From: Spirochaetaceae bacterium
GTDB taxonomy: Bacteria; Spirochaetota; Spirochaetia; WRBN01
Assembly: GCA_009784515.1 (NCBI GenBank)
Contig: WRBN01000008.1
Span: 1-35,614, forward strand
Reading direction: 5' to 3'
Length of the DNA stretch: 35,614 nt
Position 1 is the stretch's first letter. Each line of letters opens with the position of its first letter. The notes beneath the pieces were generated by a model. It saw only the letters and a list, made by a program, of their open reading frames with translations. It had not been told where the DNA came from and ran no database searches. Shown piece by piece: positions 29,350 to 35,614 of the stretch. The translations under genes and the position numbers were made by a program.

Positions 29350-31137
29350 TTATTCTAGCGCCGCCCTAATGCGCCGTATACCACGCGCACTGCTTTGCTC
29401 TTTGGTAATTTTAAAAACACCAAGCCGGCCGGTGGCCTCTACGTGCGGCCCGCCGCATAACTCCAGCGAAAAATCGCCAATTTTATATACTTTAACTTGT
29501 TCCTCGTAGTTGTTAAATTGCGCCTGCGCTCCCAGTTTTTTGGCCTCTTCCAAAGACATAATGGTCATCACAACGGGGTGATTGGCTGCTATCTGTTCAT
29601 TAACAATTTTTTCGATGGCAGTAATTTCATCGTTTGTTAAGGCGCGCTCAAAGTTAAAATCAAAACGCAGCCGCTCGGCGGTGATATTGCTGCCTTGCTG
29701 GGCCACCTCGTTGCCTAAAACCCGCCGTAAAGCCTCATTTAAAAGATGGGTTGCCGTGTGGTATTTGGTGGTTTGCTCGCTGTTATCGGCCAGCCCACCT
29801 TTAAAACTACCGCCTTCGCCTTTGCTGCTCTCTTGATGTTTGGCAAAGGCCTCGTTAAAGCCGGCTACATCAACGCTCAGGCCATGTTCGGCGGCCAGCT
29901 CTTCGGTAAGCTCGAGGGGAAAACCAAAGGTATCGTACAACCTAAAGGCCACCCGGCCGGCTAAAATTTTGTTAGGGTTTTTAAGCAGATTAGGCAGCAG
30001 CTTGGCAAATTCTTTTTCGCCTTGCAGCAGGGCTTTGCCAAAAAGTTCTTCTTCAATTTTTAATTCATGCTGGATAACTTCACGCTTGGCCAACATTTCA
30101 GGATAAATATCCTGAAAGATATTTAAGACAATATCGGATAATTGAGCGATAAAAGCTCCTTCTATGCCTAATTTACGGCCCATACGCACCGTACGCCGGA
30201 TTAAACGGCGTAAGATATAACCCCGCCCAACGTTAGAGGGTTTAATATCCACCTCATCGGCCAGCATAATGGTGATGGTGCGGCTGTGGTCGGCAATAAT
30301 ACGAAAGGCACGGCCCAATTCGTTATCGTTTGTGCCGCCGTATTTTTGGCCGGACAGCTCTTCAATTTTGGCTAAAATGGGGGTAAATAACTCGGTTTCG
30401 TAAACACTGTTATAGCCGTTAAGTAGCATAACCATACGCTCTACGCCCATACCGGTATCAATATTTGGTTTGGCTAGCGGTGAATAGCCGCCGTTTTCGT
30501 CCTTATTATATTGCATAAACACGTCGTTCCAAATCTCGATAAAATGGCCGCAGCTGCAACCGGGCCGGCAATCGGGCCCGCAAGCCGGGATAGTGGTAGT
30601 TAAAAACATCTCGCTATCGGGGCCGCAAGGACCGGTGCTGCCGGCCGGCCCCCACCAGTTATCGGCTTTGCCAAGCGCATAAATATTTTGCGCCGGTACG
30701 CCCAGTTTTAGCCAGATAGCCTCCGCCTCATCATCACGCGGGATACCGTCCTCGCCGGCAAAGATAGTTACATATAATTGGCTGAGCGGTATGCCCAGTT
30801 CGTCCTTAATAAAGGATGTGCTTAAAGTTAGGGCCTCTTCCTTAAAGTAATCGCCCAAGCTCCAGTTGCCCAGCATTTCAAAAAAGGTAAGATGGCTGGT
30901 GTCGCCCACGCTATCAATATCGCCGGTGCGTATACATTTTTGCACACTTACGAGGCGTTTGCCGGCACCATGCGGCTCGCCCAGCAGGTAAGGCACTAAG
31001 GGGTGCATACCGGCGGTGGTAAAGAGCACGGTGGGGTCGTTCTCCGGCACCACACTGCGGCCGCCGATGAGAGCGTGGCCGTGTTTAACAAAAAAATTAA
31101 TATATTTTTGGCGAAGTTGGCTTGAGGTTATGTTCAT
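29350..31137 (-). CDS. alaS: Alanyl-tRNA synthetase, short spirochaetal form
   Basis: AlaRS charges tRNA-Ala. The 595-aa protein has the class II core (PTVLFTTAGMHPLVPYLLG, TFFEMLGNWSLGDYFKEEA, the ATP/Ala site and RRLIRRTVRMGRKLG) and the editing domain (HTATHLLNEALRRVLG with the HxxxH zinc ligands and ELCGGPHVEATGRLG). The C-terminal C-Ala domain, about 250 residues in most bacteria, is missing. This short form is known from spirochaetes, so I do not regard it as truncated. The ATG at 31137 lies 6 nt from a -10-like TAAACT. Confidence 0.96.
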   Translation of the reverse strand: MNITSSQLRQKYINFFVKHGHALIGGRSVVPENDPTVLFTTAGMHPLVPYLLGEPHGAGKRLVSVQKCIRTGDIDSVGDTSHLTFFEMLGNWSLGDYFKEEALTLSTSFIKDELGIPLSQLYVTIFAGEDGIPRDDEAEAIWLKLGVPAQNIYALGKADNWWGPAGSTGPCGPDSEMFLTTTIPACGPDCRPGCSCGHFIEIWNDVFMQYNKDENGGYSPLAKPNIDTGMGVERMVMLLNGYNSVYETELFTPILAKIEELSGQKYGGTNDNELGRAFRIIADHSRTITIMLADEVDIKPSNVGRGYILRRLIRRTVRMGRKLGIEGAFIAQLSDIVLNIFQDIYPEMLAKREVIQHELKIEEELFGKALLQGEKEFAKLLPNLLKNPNKILAGRVAFRLYDTFGFPLELTEELAAEHGLSVDVAGFNEAFAKHQESSKGEGGSFKGGLADNSEQTTKYHTATHLLNEALRRVLGNEVAQQGSNITAERLRFDFNFERALTNDEITAIEKIVNEQIAANHPVVMTIMSLEEAKKLGAQAQFNNYEEQVKVYKIGDFSLELCGGPHVEATGRLGVFKITKEQSSARGIRRIRAALE

Positions 31138-31143
31138 GCGGAT

Positions 31144-31173
31144 AGTTTAGCATAATTGAGGGAGGAATGGCAA
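31144..31173 (-). promoter_or_regulatory. Possible leaderless promoter of alaS
   Basis: Leftward TTGCCA (31168-31173), 18 nt, TAAACT (31144-31149), 6 nt, then the ATG. The match is weaker than for murA, but the geometry is the same and there is no ribosome binding site. Confidence 0.42.
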
Positions 31174-31175
31174 GA

Positions 31176-31532
31176 TTAAACCCTTTTTATATTAGCAAAT
31201 AATAACTTATTATCTTCTTCTATATAAATAAAACGATATTTTAATACCGCTTTATCAAGTAATTCTATAGTAAGCAAAAAACTGCGCCGGCTATCTTTTA
31301 TGTGCAACATAGGTTGTTTATCAGCTATTTTAGTGAGAGTTTCTAAAAAATAATCGCAAACATCGTGTTTATCTTTGTTGGCGCAAACAGCTATATCATT
31401 ATCGAGTAATTTTTGTAATCGCTTCCTGAATTTATATCCAAAAATTAAATAACTCTTTTCTTTATTACACTTCTTTATATAAGCCTTTAATTCTGCTACT
31501 TTATGCCGGCATTCAGCTATAGTTACAGCCAT
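31176..31532 (-). CDS. Unknown 118-aa protein paired with the ImmA-like gene
   Basis: A basic 118-aa protein with several Cys and Lys residues, e.g. AYIKKCNKEKSYLIFGYKF, and a beta-rich C-terminal half (LLTIELLDKAVLKYRFIYIEE). I see no known domain, signal peptide or membrane span. It starts just past the ImmA-like gene stop in the same direction and is probably co-transcribed. Pairs of an ImmA/IrrE protease and a small protein occur in phage and toxin-antitoxin regulation, so a regulatory role is plausible but unproven. Confidence 0.6.
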   Translation of the reverse strand: MAVTIAECRHKVAELKAYIKKCNKEKSYLIFGYKFRKRLQKLLDNDIAVCANKDKHDVCDYFLETLTKIADKQPMLHIKDSRRSFLLTIELLDKAVLKYRFIYIEEDNKLLFANIKRV

Positions 31533-32261
31533 TTAATTAACCATATCCCTTTCTATAGCTTTTTCTATCACCATAAAGGCTTCATCTATCTCTTCGTCGG
31601 TAGCCAACCTAAAAGGGTCTTCTATACCTTCTTTTACCATCTCTTCAAAGTCGTAATCGTCCTCTAGGGCCACCTCTTCACGGCGGATTTTAATAACCTT
31701 TTCGGCAACGCCTAACTCGGCGGCTAACTCTTTATCATTTTTTTTACTGCCCGCTATCATCATTTTATAGGGAGCCGCCAGCACCGCCGCAAAGTAGTTG
31801 GCTTCACGCTCAAGCTGTTTATCTTGGGAAAGGCCGTATTTACTAATTGCTAAATTAATTACTTCTTGTAATTTAGCGCTCTGTAAAATATTGTTATAAA
31901 TAAGCAACAAAGCAATACGTTTAGCTTCTTTTTCGTCTGTTACCGTTTGGTAGGCAACTCCCTCATCGCCCAGCTCGCGGCAAAAAACTCTATCGCCATG
32001 CCTTAAAAAAATATGGCCAAGTTCGTGGTTTACGGCAAACCACGAATCTTCATCGCTAGCCGAGTTAGAAAGCACAATAAGCTTATTAGGCACAATAACA
32101 AAGGCATGGTTTTTATCGTCATTAAAACCGGCCTTAATTAAAGTTATTTTTTCTTCGGTAAGTATTCTTGCAAAAGAATTATCATATTTAAGTTGTAACT
32201 TACGCGCTGTTTTATAAATTTCGTAGCGTCTTGCAACGGATATATCGCCTATGGTCGCCAT
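31533..32261 (-). CDS. ImmA/IrrE family metallopeptidase
   Basis: A 242-aa protein with the zinc motif NHELGHIFLRHGD (HExxH), then the second-part motif EREANYFAAVLAAPYKMM typical of ImmA/IrrE. The C-terminal 70 residues are acidic and contain no other domain I recognise; a helix-turn-helix is not obvious. In phages and ICEs ImmA cleaves the partner repressor after DNA damage. No repressor is encoded next to it. Consensus TTTACA/TATAAT and AGAGGAA precede the ATG. Its position beside the packaging genes suggests a prophage-linked cargo. Confidence 0.85.
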   Translation of the reverse strand: MATIGDISVARRYEIYKTARKLQLKYDNSFARILTEEKITLIKAGFNDDKNHAFVIVPNKLIVLSNSASDEDSWFAVNHELGHIFLRHGDRVFCRELGDEGVAYQTVTDEKEAKRIALLLIYNNILQSAKLQEVINLAISKYGLSQDKQLEREANYFAAVLAAPYKMMIAGSKKNDKELAAELGVAEKVIKIRREEVALEDDYDFEEMVKEGIEDPFRLATDEEIDEAFMVIEKAIERDMVN

Positions 32262-32282
32262 TTTTTTATTCCTCTTGTTTAT

Positions 32283-32311
32283 ATTATACCCCTATTTAGG
32301 TTATTTGTAAA
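32283..32311 (-). promoter_or_regulatory. Promoter of the ImmA-like operon
   Basis: Leftward TTTACA (32306-32311), 17 nt, TATAAT (32283-32288). The leader is about 16 nt and contains AGAGGAA. Confidence 0.76.
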
Positions 32312-32325
32312 GGCCGCCGGCAGCC

Positions 32326-33543
32326 CTACAAAAGCCCCTCCCGCTCCAACGCCGCTGTATATTCCTCCTTAGTAAGTAATCCCTCTTTAAATAACGCCGA
32401 TAAACGGTTTTGTTTGCTTACCTTAACGGCCTCTTCTTCTTTAATGTCTACAAGTTTTAAGTTACTAAAGGTATAACTATAATCGGGTACAAAGCCGCAT
32501 ACTTTGCGTAGCGCAATGGGCAGCAGCTCGTTTAAAACGCGGCGGGCGCGCGGCCTTATCACACTTTCGATGGTAGCGTAGTAGTTATCCATATCTTCCT
32601 CGCCGCTGCTAAAGCCGGAGGCCGACAGGCCGAACAATTTGGTTAAAGGCATACGCAACGCCGAAGCCACCGTAATGCGGTTTTCGCGCAAAATATCGGG
32701 CAGGCCGCTAAAGTTAATTTGTTTTTGCTCGTAACTATCGTTACTGCCCAGCACCAGCAGGCTGCGATAATCTTTTAGGCGGGCGATGGTCTCGGTAAGG
32801 TTGCTAAGCCGTTTGGTGCCGCTATCGGTAAGCAACTGCTCGCTTAGGCCGTCAATCTTAAGTATATCAATTTTGGCCTCGTCCAGTAGCTCGTAAATAA
32901 CGCGCTGGTTTTTTTGCCAGTTACGCACTGGCAATAAAGTGCGCTCGAGGTCGCTTAAGCCCCAGCCCTTTAACTCTTTATCGTATAAGGCCGGAGCGTC
33001 GGTACCTTTTAACAAGATAAGACGGCTGGGGTCAACCGTTATGCCGTTATAAACAAATTCACTGTTTTCATCATAATAATGCGCTTTGTCGCCTAATTGC
33101 CATCTATCCAATGCCCTAAAGCCTAAAATGGTATCTTTATTAACTTTATCGGCAAAAAACGGTTTATTAAGCGGCTCATCGTTGATGATAAGAATAGCCC
33201 CGCCGCCGTACAAAGCCGCCGCCAGCATCGCATTTTTGAGGGCTTGATAAGGGCTTTGCAGCCGCAGCCGTTTACTATTAGCGGTGTTCAGTACAGCCAT
33301 CTCATTTAAATAATGAGACACATCGTTAAGTTGTTCATTAGTTAGCTCATCGCAACGCAGAGTAAGGCCGCCGCGTAAAGCGTCGTCCACCGGCACGGTG
33401 ATGGCCGTTTGAATTTCGCTTTGTTTAGCGAAGGCACTGCTTAACAGCCGGCGCGATAAAGTGATGAGGCCGCCGTTCATAAATTCTTCGTTATCTAATT
33501 TTTTTATACCAATTAATTCTTTTAAACCGTTTTCGTGTAACAA
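32326..33543 (-). CDS. Phage portal protein (DUF1073-like)
   Basis: A 405-aa protein with the portal pattern of the DUF1073 group. The opening is LLSSAFAKQSEIQTAITVPVDDALRGGLTL, AALYGGGAILIINDEPL is the conserved GGG-hhh block, and FGLSASGFSSGEEDMDNYYATIESVIRPR is close to the usual ...G.SGE.....Y...I stretch. The portal forms the dodecameric DNA gate of the capsid and docks the terminase. The start is TTG with GGAG at 9 nt. It follows terL after a hairpin-repeat gap. The anti-CBASS Acb1 domain found fused to some relatives is not visible here. Confidence 0.78.
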   Translation of the reverse strand: MLHENGLKELIGIKKLDNEEFMNGGLITLSRRLLSSAFAKQSEIQTAITVPVDDALRGGLTLRCDELTNEQLNDVSHYLNEMAVLNTANSKRLRLQSPYQALKNAMLAAALYGGGAILIINDEPLNKPFFADKVNKDTILGFRALDRWQLGDKAHYYDENSEFVYNGITVDPSRLILLKGTDAPALYDKELKGWGLSDLERTLLPVRNWQKNQRVIYELLDEAKIDILKIDGLSEQLLTDSGTKRLSNLTETIARLKDYRSLLVLGSNDSYEQKQINFSGLPDILRENRITVASALRMPLTKLFGLSASGFSSGEEDMDNYYATIESVIRPRARRVLNELLPIALRKVCGFVPDYSYTFSNLKLVDIKEEEAVKVSKQNRLSALFKEGLLTKEEYTAALEREGLL

Positions 33544-33567
33544 AATAATCTTCTCCTTTTCATTAAG

Positions 33568-33606
33568 AATTAATAACTAAGATTTCTTAATTTTTAGTTA
33601 TTAATT
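33568..33606. repeat. AT-rich inverted repeat between terL and portal
   Basis: AATTAATAACTAA (33568-33580) and TTAGTTATTAATT (33594-33606) are perfect 13-bp complements with a 13-nt loop. It shares ATTAAGAATTAATAA with the rpmA-obgE repeat. It also overlaps the terL stop region. Confidence 0.6.
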
Positions 33607-34727
33607 TATATTACTTCCAATAACGATACCTTTTTGCCTATATAAGCCGACAGCGCATAACGCATAGCATCGATGGTGTGGTTGTTGTTGTCTTGCGGTT
33701 GATTAAGGACTTGCCCGGTATATTTATCCACCTTATATTTATAATTATTTAGTTCGTATAAAGTGTTGGGGCAGTTCTCGCTTACCACAATTTGTTCAAA
33801 ACCCTTTAAATAATAAATTCCCGCAGCTACGCTGCCTTTCCCCTTAGGGGCATCACGGATACAAAAGCCCGCCGCCCGAAAATGAGTGGCTAAATCGGGC
33901 CGGCTGTTATCGGCATAAATGAGGGCGTCAAGCGGCAGCTTTGCTTTAAAGATGGCTACAACTTCTTCAATCGTTTTTTTATGTAAGTACAGCTCTTCCC
34001 AGATGTACAACTTTTTGTCCTCGATAGTGCAGCCTACAAGGGCCGTTGGGTCGTTGGCAAAACCCCAATCAAGGCCGTACATTAAAACTTTTCCCGGCTC
34101 CGGATTTAATTTCCCCTCCGTAAAATGTTTATAAAAAACCAATTCTTCCCGGTTTTCAATAATTTCTCCCAGCCAAATTGCCCGGTAGCGCTCATAATTA
34201 TGCTCTTTTTCGTAAAGGGCTTCGTTTTTGAGTACCTCCGGCAAAAAGGGGTTTTGGTCGTAATTAATGTATAACAGCAGGCAATCGGGCCGGTCGTTTT
34301 TAACAAAACGTTGGTAAACCGGGCTGTCGGCGCGTTTAGGGTTAAAACTAATCCAAATTTCGCTGTCTTTAGCCCGGATACTGGGGATTAACACCTGCCA
34401 AGCCGCTTCTTCCACGTCTTCGGCCTCCTCGATAAAGCAGTAATCTATCTCCTCTAAACTGCGTAGATTGCTGCTTTGTTTACCGTTTAGCCCCATAAAC
34501 AGTAGCTCGCTGCCGTTAACACATTCTATTTTGTTGCTGCGTAAGGTAAAATAATTTTCGAGACCAAATTCGCTAATTAAATTACTGTAAATTTGATAAA
34601 CGCTCTCTTTAAGTGAGCGTTGTACCGCCCGCAAATTGAGTATGCGTTTTTTGCCGCTTAAAGCTAAAATTAACAGCATACGTACCATACTTTGGCTTTT
34701 GCCGCCGCCCCGCCCGCCGTAAGCCAC
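33606..34727 (-). CDS. Phage terminase large subunit (TerL), 5' end uncertain
   Basis: TerL packages phage DNA with an ATPase and a nuclease. Walker A YGGRGGGKSQSMVRMLL, Walker B DYCFIEEAEDVEEAAW, the motif ISFNPKRADSPVYQRF and the nuclease acidic cluster YGLDWGFANDPTALV, then NHTIDAMRYAL near the end, resemble the Sf6-type terminase. With the GTG start the Walker A is at residues 4-11, about 22 residues short of the relatives. In frame further upstream, QIAQPFIPFFSEKRRYKV matches their N-terminus but has no ATG/GTG/TTG start after an in-frame TGA (34803-34805). A rare start, readthrough or decay could explain this. Confidence 0.83.
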   Translation of the reverse strand: MAYGGRGGGKSQSMVRMLLILALSGKKRILNLRAVQRSLKESVYQIYSNLISEFGLENYFTLRSNKIECVNGSELLFMGLNGKQSSNLRSLEEIDYCFIEEAEDVEEAAWQVLIPSIRAKDSEIWISFNPKRADSPVYQRFVKNDRPDCLLLYINYDQNPFLPEVLKNEALYEKEHNYERYRAIWLGEIIENREELVFYKHFTEGKLNPEPGKVLMYGLDWGFANDPTALVGCTIEDKKLYIWEELYLHKKTIEEVVAIFKAKLPLDALIYADNSRPDLATHFRAAGFCIRDAPKGKGSVAAGIYYLKGFEQIVVSENCPNTLYELNNYKYKVDKYTGQVLNQPQDNNNHTIDAMRYALSAYIGKKVSLLEVI

Positions 34728-34802
34728 TTTATAGCGCCGTTTTTCGCTGAAAAAGGGGATAAAAGGCTGAGCAATTTGCAGGGTAAGGTTGTTAGCCGCT
34801 CT

Positions 34803-35015
34803 TCAGTTTTGGGCCTGCTCTTCGCTAGCGGCCTTGACCGGAGCTATCACCACTAAAGGCGGCCGGTTGTCGGCTGCTTTGGCTTTAGCGGCTTCGGCTG
34901 TATAATCAAAAAATATCTTTACCGCCTTCATATCGCCGTCTATAAGCCGGTTTGCTAACACTTTAGCTACTACCTCGTTACCGCTTGTACTGTTATCGTT
35001 TGCTAATTTGAGCAA
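34803..35015 (-). pseudogene. Small-terminase-like fragment ahead of terL
   Basis: The 70-residue frame (LLKLANDNSTSGNEVVAKV, then LIDGDMKAVKIFFDYTAE) looks like the C-terminal part of a phage small terminase or DUF5681-type protein. The frame can be read back to a TAA at 35064-35066, but without an ATG or GTG. It ends in TGA and continues in the same frame into the terL N-terminus. The normal 5' part is absent, and the DNA beyond is the small-peptide module copy 2. I judge it a broken remnant, though readthrough translation is possible. Confidence 0.5.
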
Positions 35016-35203
35016 AGCTTTTTCTAAATATTTACTAAATGCCTCCGTTTTTTCTGTCCTCCCTTAGGGGGTAATTAACGGCGGGGCGGAGGTTGGCTTT
35101 AGAGAAAAAATGATAAAAGTAAGATGGGATTATATTGACATATTATAAGTTATAATATATTTATGTTGGTAAATGGATTTAATATTAGGTACAAAATTTT
35201 ACC

Positions 35204-35232
35204 TTGACAAAGCCGGCTGCCTATATTATAGT
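35204..35232 (+). promoter_or_regulatory. Promoter of the peptide mRNA, copy 2
   Basis: TTGACA (35204-35209), 17 nt, TATAGT (35227-35232). Start is predicted at about 35238, at the AAAATGGCT segment. Confidence 0.85.
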
Positions 35233-35237
35233 GGTTA

Positions 35238-35315
35238 AAAATGGCTTAAAGCCAATGGTATAGGAACCACCTCTGCACCTTAAAGATATTGATATAATAT
35301 TAATAAGGAGGAGAG
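35238..35315 (+). promoter_or_regulatory. Structured leader with sequestered ribosome binding site, copy 2
   Basis: CTCTGCACCTT (35271-35281) faces AAGGAGGAGAG (35305-35315) with nine of eleven pairs, as in copy 1. AAAATGGCT (35238-35246) is complementary to AGCCATTTT (35386-35394). Only four of 83 leader positions differ from copy 1, none disrupting a pair. Confidence 0.75.
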
Positions 35316-35320
35316 AAGCA

Positions 35321-35404
35321 ATGAAAAAGCAAAATTTCATTGTAAAAGTGCTGCTAGCACTTAAGGTTTGCTACCACTTGCTAGCAGCCATTTTGCCACA
35401 TTAG
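35321..35404 (+). CDS. 27-aa basic/hydrophobic peptide, candidate type I toxin, copy 2
   Basis: A 27-codon homologue of the peptide at 10702-10788, with AGGAGG 9 nt before its ATG. It reads MKKQNFIVKVLLALKV and then CYHLLAAILPH, with one residue fewer near the N-terminus, and the hydrophobic core and C-terminal LLAAILPH unchanged. The internal repeat (35350-35359 with 35379-35388) keeps its 19-nt loop. A second hairpin encloses the stop codon (TGCCAC/GTGGCA, 35394-35409), where copy 1 has a 28-bp perfect palindrome. The function is inferred, as for copy 1. Confidence 0.75.
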   Translation: MKKQNFIVKVLLALKVCYHLLAAILPH

Positions 35405-35412
35405 TGGCACAG

Positions 35413-35469
35413 TTTAAAAAGTTTGAATACTTTTTCCCGCCCCTGTTTCGCCGCAGGGGCGGCTTTTAT
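35413..35469 (-). ncRNA. Predicted antisense RNA of about 57 nt, copy 2
   Basis: Leftward start near 35469 from the promoter at 35476-35504. The first hairpin is the complement of the mRNA terminator. The second, AAAAAGT/ACTTTTT (35416-35435), ends in T and should terminate. Copy 1 uses AAAACC/GGTTTT at this place, so the hairpin is kept while its bases change. The RNA covers only the 3' untranslated region of the peptide mRNA. Confidence 0.7.
35437..35467 (+). terminator. Terminator of the peptide mRNA, copy 2
   Basis: CCGCCCCTG (35437-35445) and CAGGGGCGG (35454-35462) make a perfect 9-bp stem with an 8-nt loop, followed by CTTTT. Confidence 0.85.
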
Positions 35470-35475
35470 TAGTAA

Positions 35476-35504
35476 AGTATAACGGGTTTTTAGTTATTTG
35501 TCAA
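35476..35504 (-). promoter_or_regulatory. Antisense promoter, copy 2
   Basis: Leftward TTGACA (35499-35504), exactly 17 nt, TATACT (35476-35481), the same boxes and spacing as copy 1 though the spacer differs. Confidence 0.85.
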
Positions 35505-35573
35505 GCTTCCTAAAAGACTAAGAGATATAAAATTATTAATTAACAAAACTAAACTGTTTTTTAATAAAAGGGC

Positions 35574-35614
35574 TTTACAAAATAAACCGGCTATATTATA
35601 GTAAACAAAATGGC
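35574..35614 (+). promoter_or_regulatory. Start of a third module copy, cut by the window end
   Basis: TTTACA (35574-35579), 17 nt, TATAGT (35597-35602), then AAAATGGC at the last bases, the same beginning as the leaders of copies 1 and 2. Confidence 0.7.

Larger units (their letters stand above)
35204..35504. other. Small-peptide / antisense-RNA module, copy 2
   Basis: The stretch after the terminase fragment (35067-35614) contains no ordinary gene. It carries a second full copy of the module of 10586-10909, in the same orientation and with each part in the same order: promoter, leader, 27-codon ORF, terminator, antisense terminator and antisense promoter. The leader is almost identical, while the hairpins after the stop codon differ in sequence but not in pairing. 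A third copy begins 70 bp after it, so the modules are tandem here. Confidence 0.75.

Noticed and set aside
29350-31137. alaS as a truncated pseudogene
   Set aside because: The catalytic and editing domains are complete, and about 595 aa is the normal length in spirochaetes.
34803-34805. UGA recoded as Trp in this genome or phage
   Set aside because: tsaE ends in TGA and overlaps tsaB as expected for a stop, and Trp is encoded by TGG throughout the window.
35131-35215. A leaderless 14-codon ORF with TTGACA-like promoter upstream of module copy 2
   Set aside because: The -10 is poor, the ORF is short and uncharged, and nothing similar precedes copy 1.
35204-35614. CRISPR array or integron-type att repeats
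   Set aside because: The repeats are about 300 bp with ORFs and promoters, not short repeats with unique spacers, and no cas or integrase gene is present.

Overview
The window looks like a chromosomal segment of a host-associated, flagellated spirochaete of the Treponema group. This rests on a FliD-type hook-associated protein, an alanyl-tRNA synthetase of about 595 residues without the C-terminal domain (the short form known from Borrelia and Treponema), MurA with Asp at position 115, and the order fliD - two unknown genes - tsaE - tsaB. The taxon is inferred from gene content and no search was run. Housekeeping and accessory DNA are mixed.

Layout. 1-6.3 kb: the end of recA, two tandem Uma2 genes, then a leftward operon rplU-prp-rpmA-obgE-def-fmt plus a PASTA protein (ribosome assembly, N-terminal formyl group handling, cell-wall-linked protein). 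6.4-10.5 kb: two outer-membrane beta-barrel-like proteins (one with an apparent 1-nt frameshift right after its start), mtaB, a TPR lipoprotein-like or periplasmic protein and a bactofilin. 10.6-10.9 kb: a compact small-peptide/antisense-RNA module. 11-16.9 kb rightward: a sugar nucleotidyltransferase, fliD, two unknown genes, tsaE, tsaB and pyrR. 16.9-21.2 kb leftward: the ffh-rpsP-khpA-rimM-trmD-rplS operon and a pyridoxamine kinase. 21.3-28.7 kb: a leucine-rich-repeat protein, an orphan ABC ATPase with a newly noticed 44-aa membrane protein, a QueD-family enzyme, murA, a 4-OT tautomerase, a DUF4145 protein, a RadC-type protein and malQ. 28.8-29.3 kb: a BrnT/CopG-like toxin-antitoxin pair that abuts alaS. 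31.2-35.1 kb: an ImmA/IrrE protease operon and a prophage packaging remnant (portal, large terminase, small-terminase-like fragment). 35.2-35.6 kb: a second copy of the small-peptide module and the start of a third.

The main discovery candidate is the repeated module at 10586-10909 and 35204-35504, with a third copy beginning at 35574. Each complete copy has a consensus promoter, an almost invariant 83-nt leader that can fold so as to hide a perfect Shine-Dalgarno, a 27-28-aa basic/hydrophobic peptide ending LLAAILPH, complementary 5' and 3' mRNA segments, and an intrinsic terminator. On the opposite strand a TTGACA-N17-TATACT promoter points back into it, with its own terminator hairpin that differs in sequence but not in form between copies. 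This predicts an antisense RNA of about 60 nt. The architecture is that of a type I toxin-antitoxin locus of convergent (par/Fst-like) layout, but I do not recognise the peptide.

A second theme is leaderless expression: about ten genes have good -35/-10 elements whose -10 box ends 5 to 10 nt (mostly 5-6) before the start codon, with no ribosome binding site. Three proteins touch the same tRNA modification: TsaE and TsaB serve t6A synthesis, and MtaB methylthiolates t6A.
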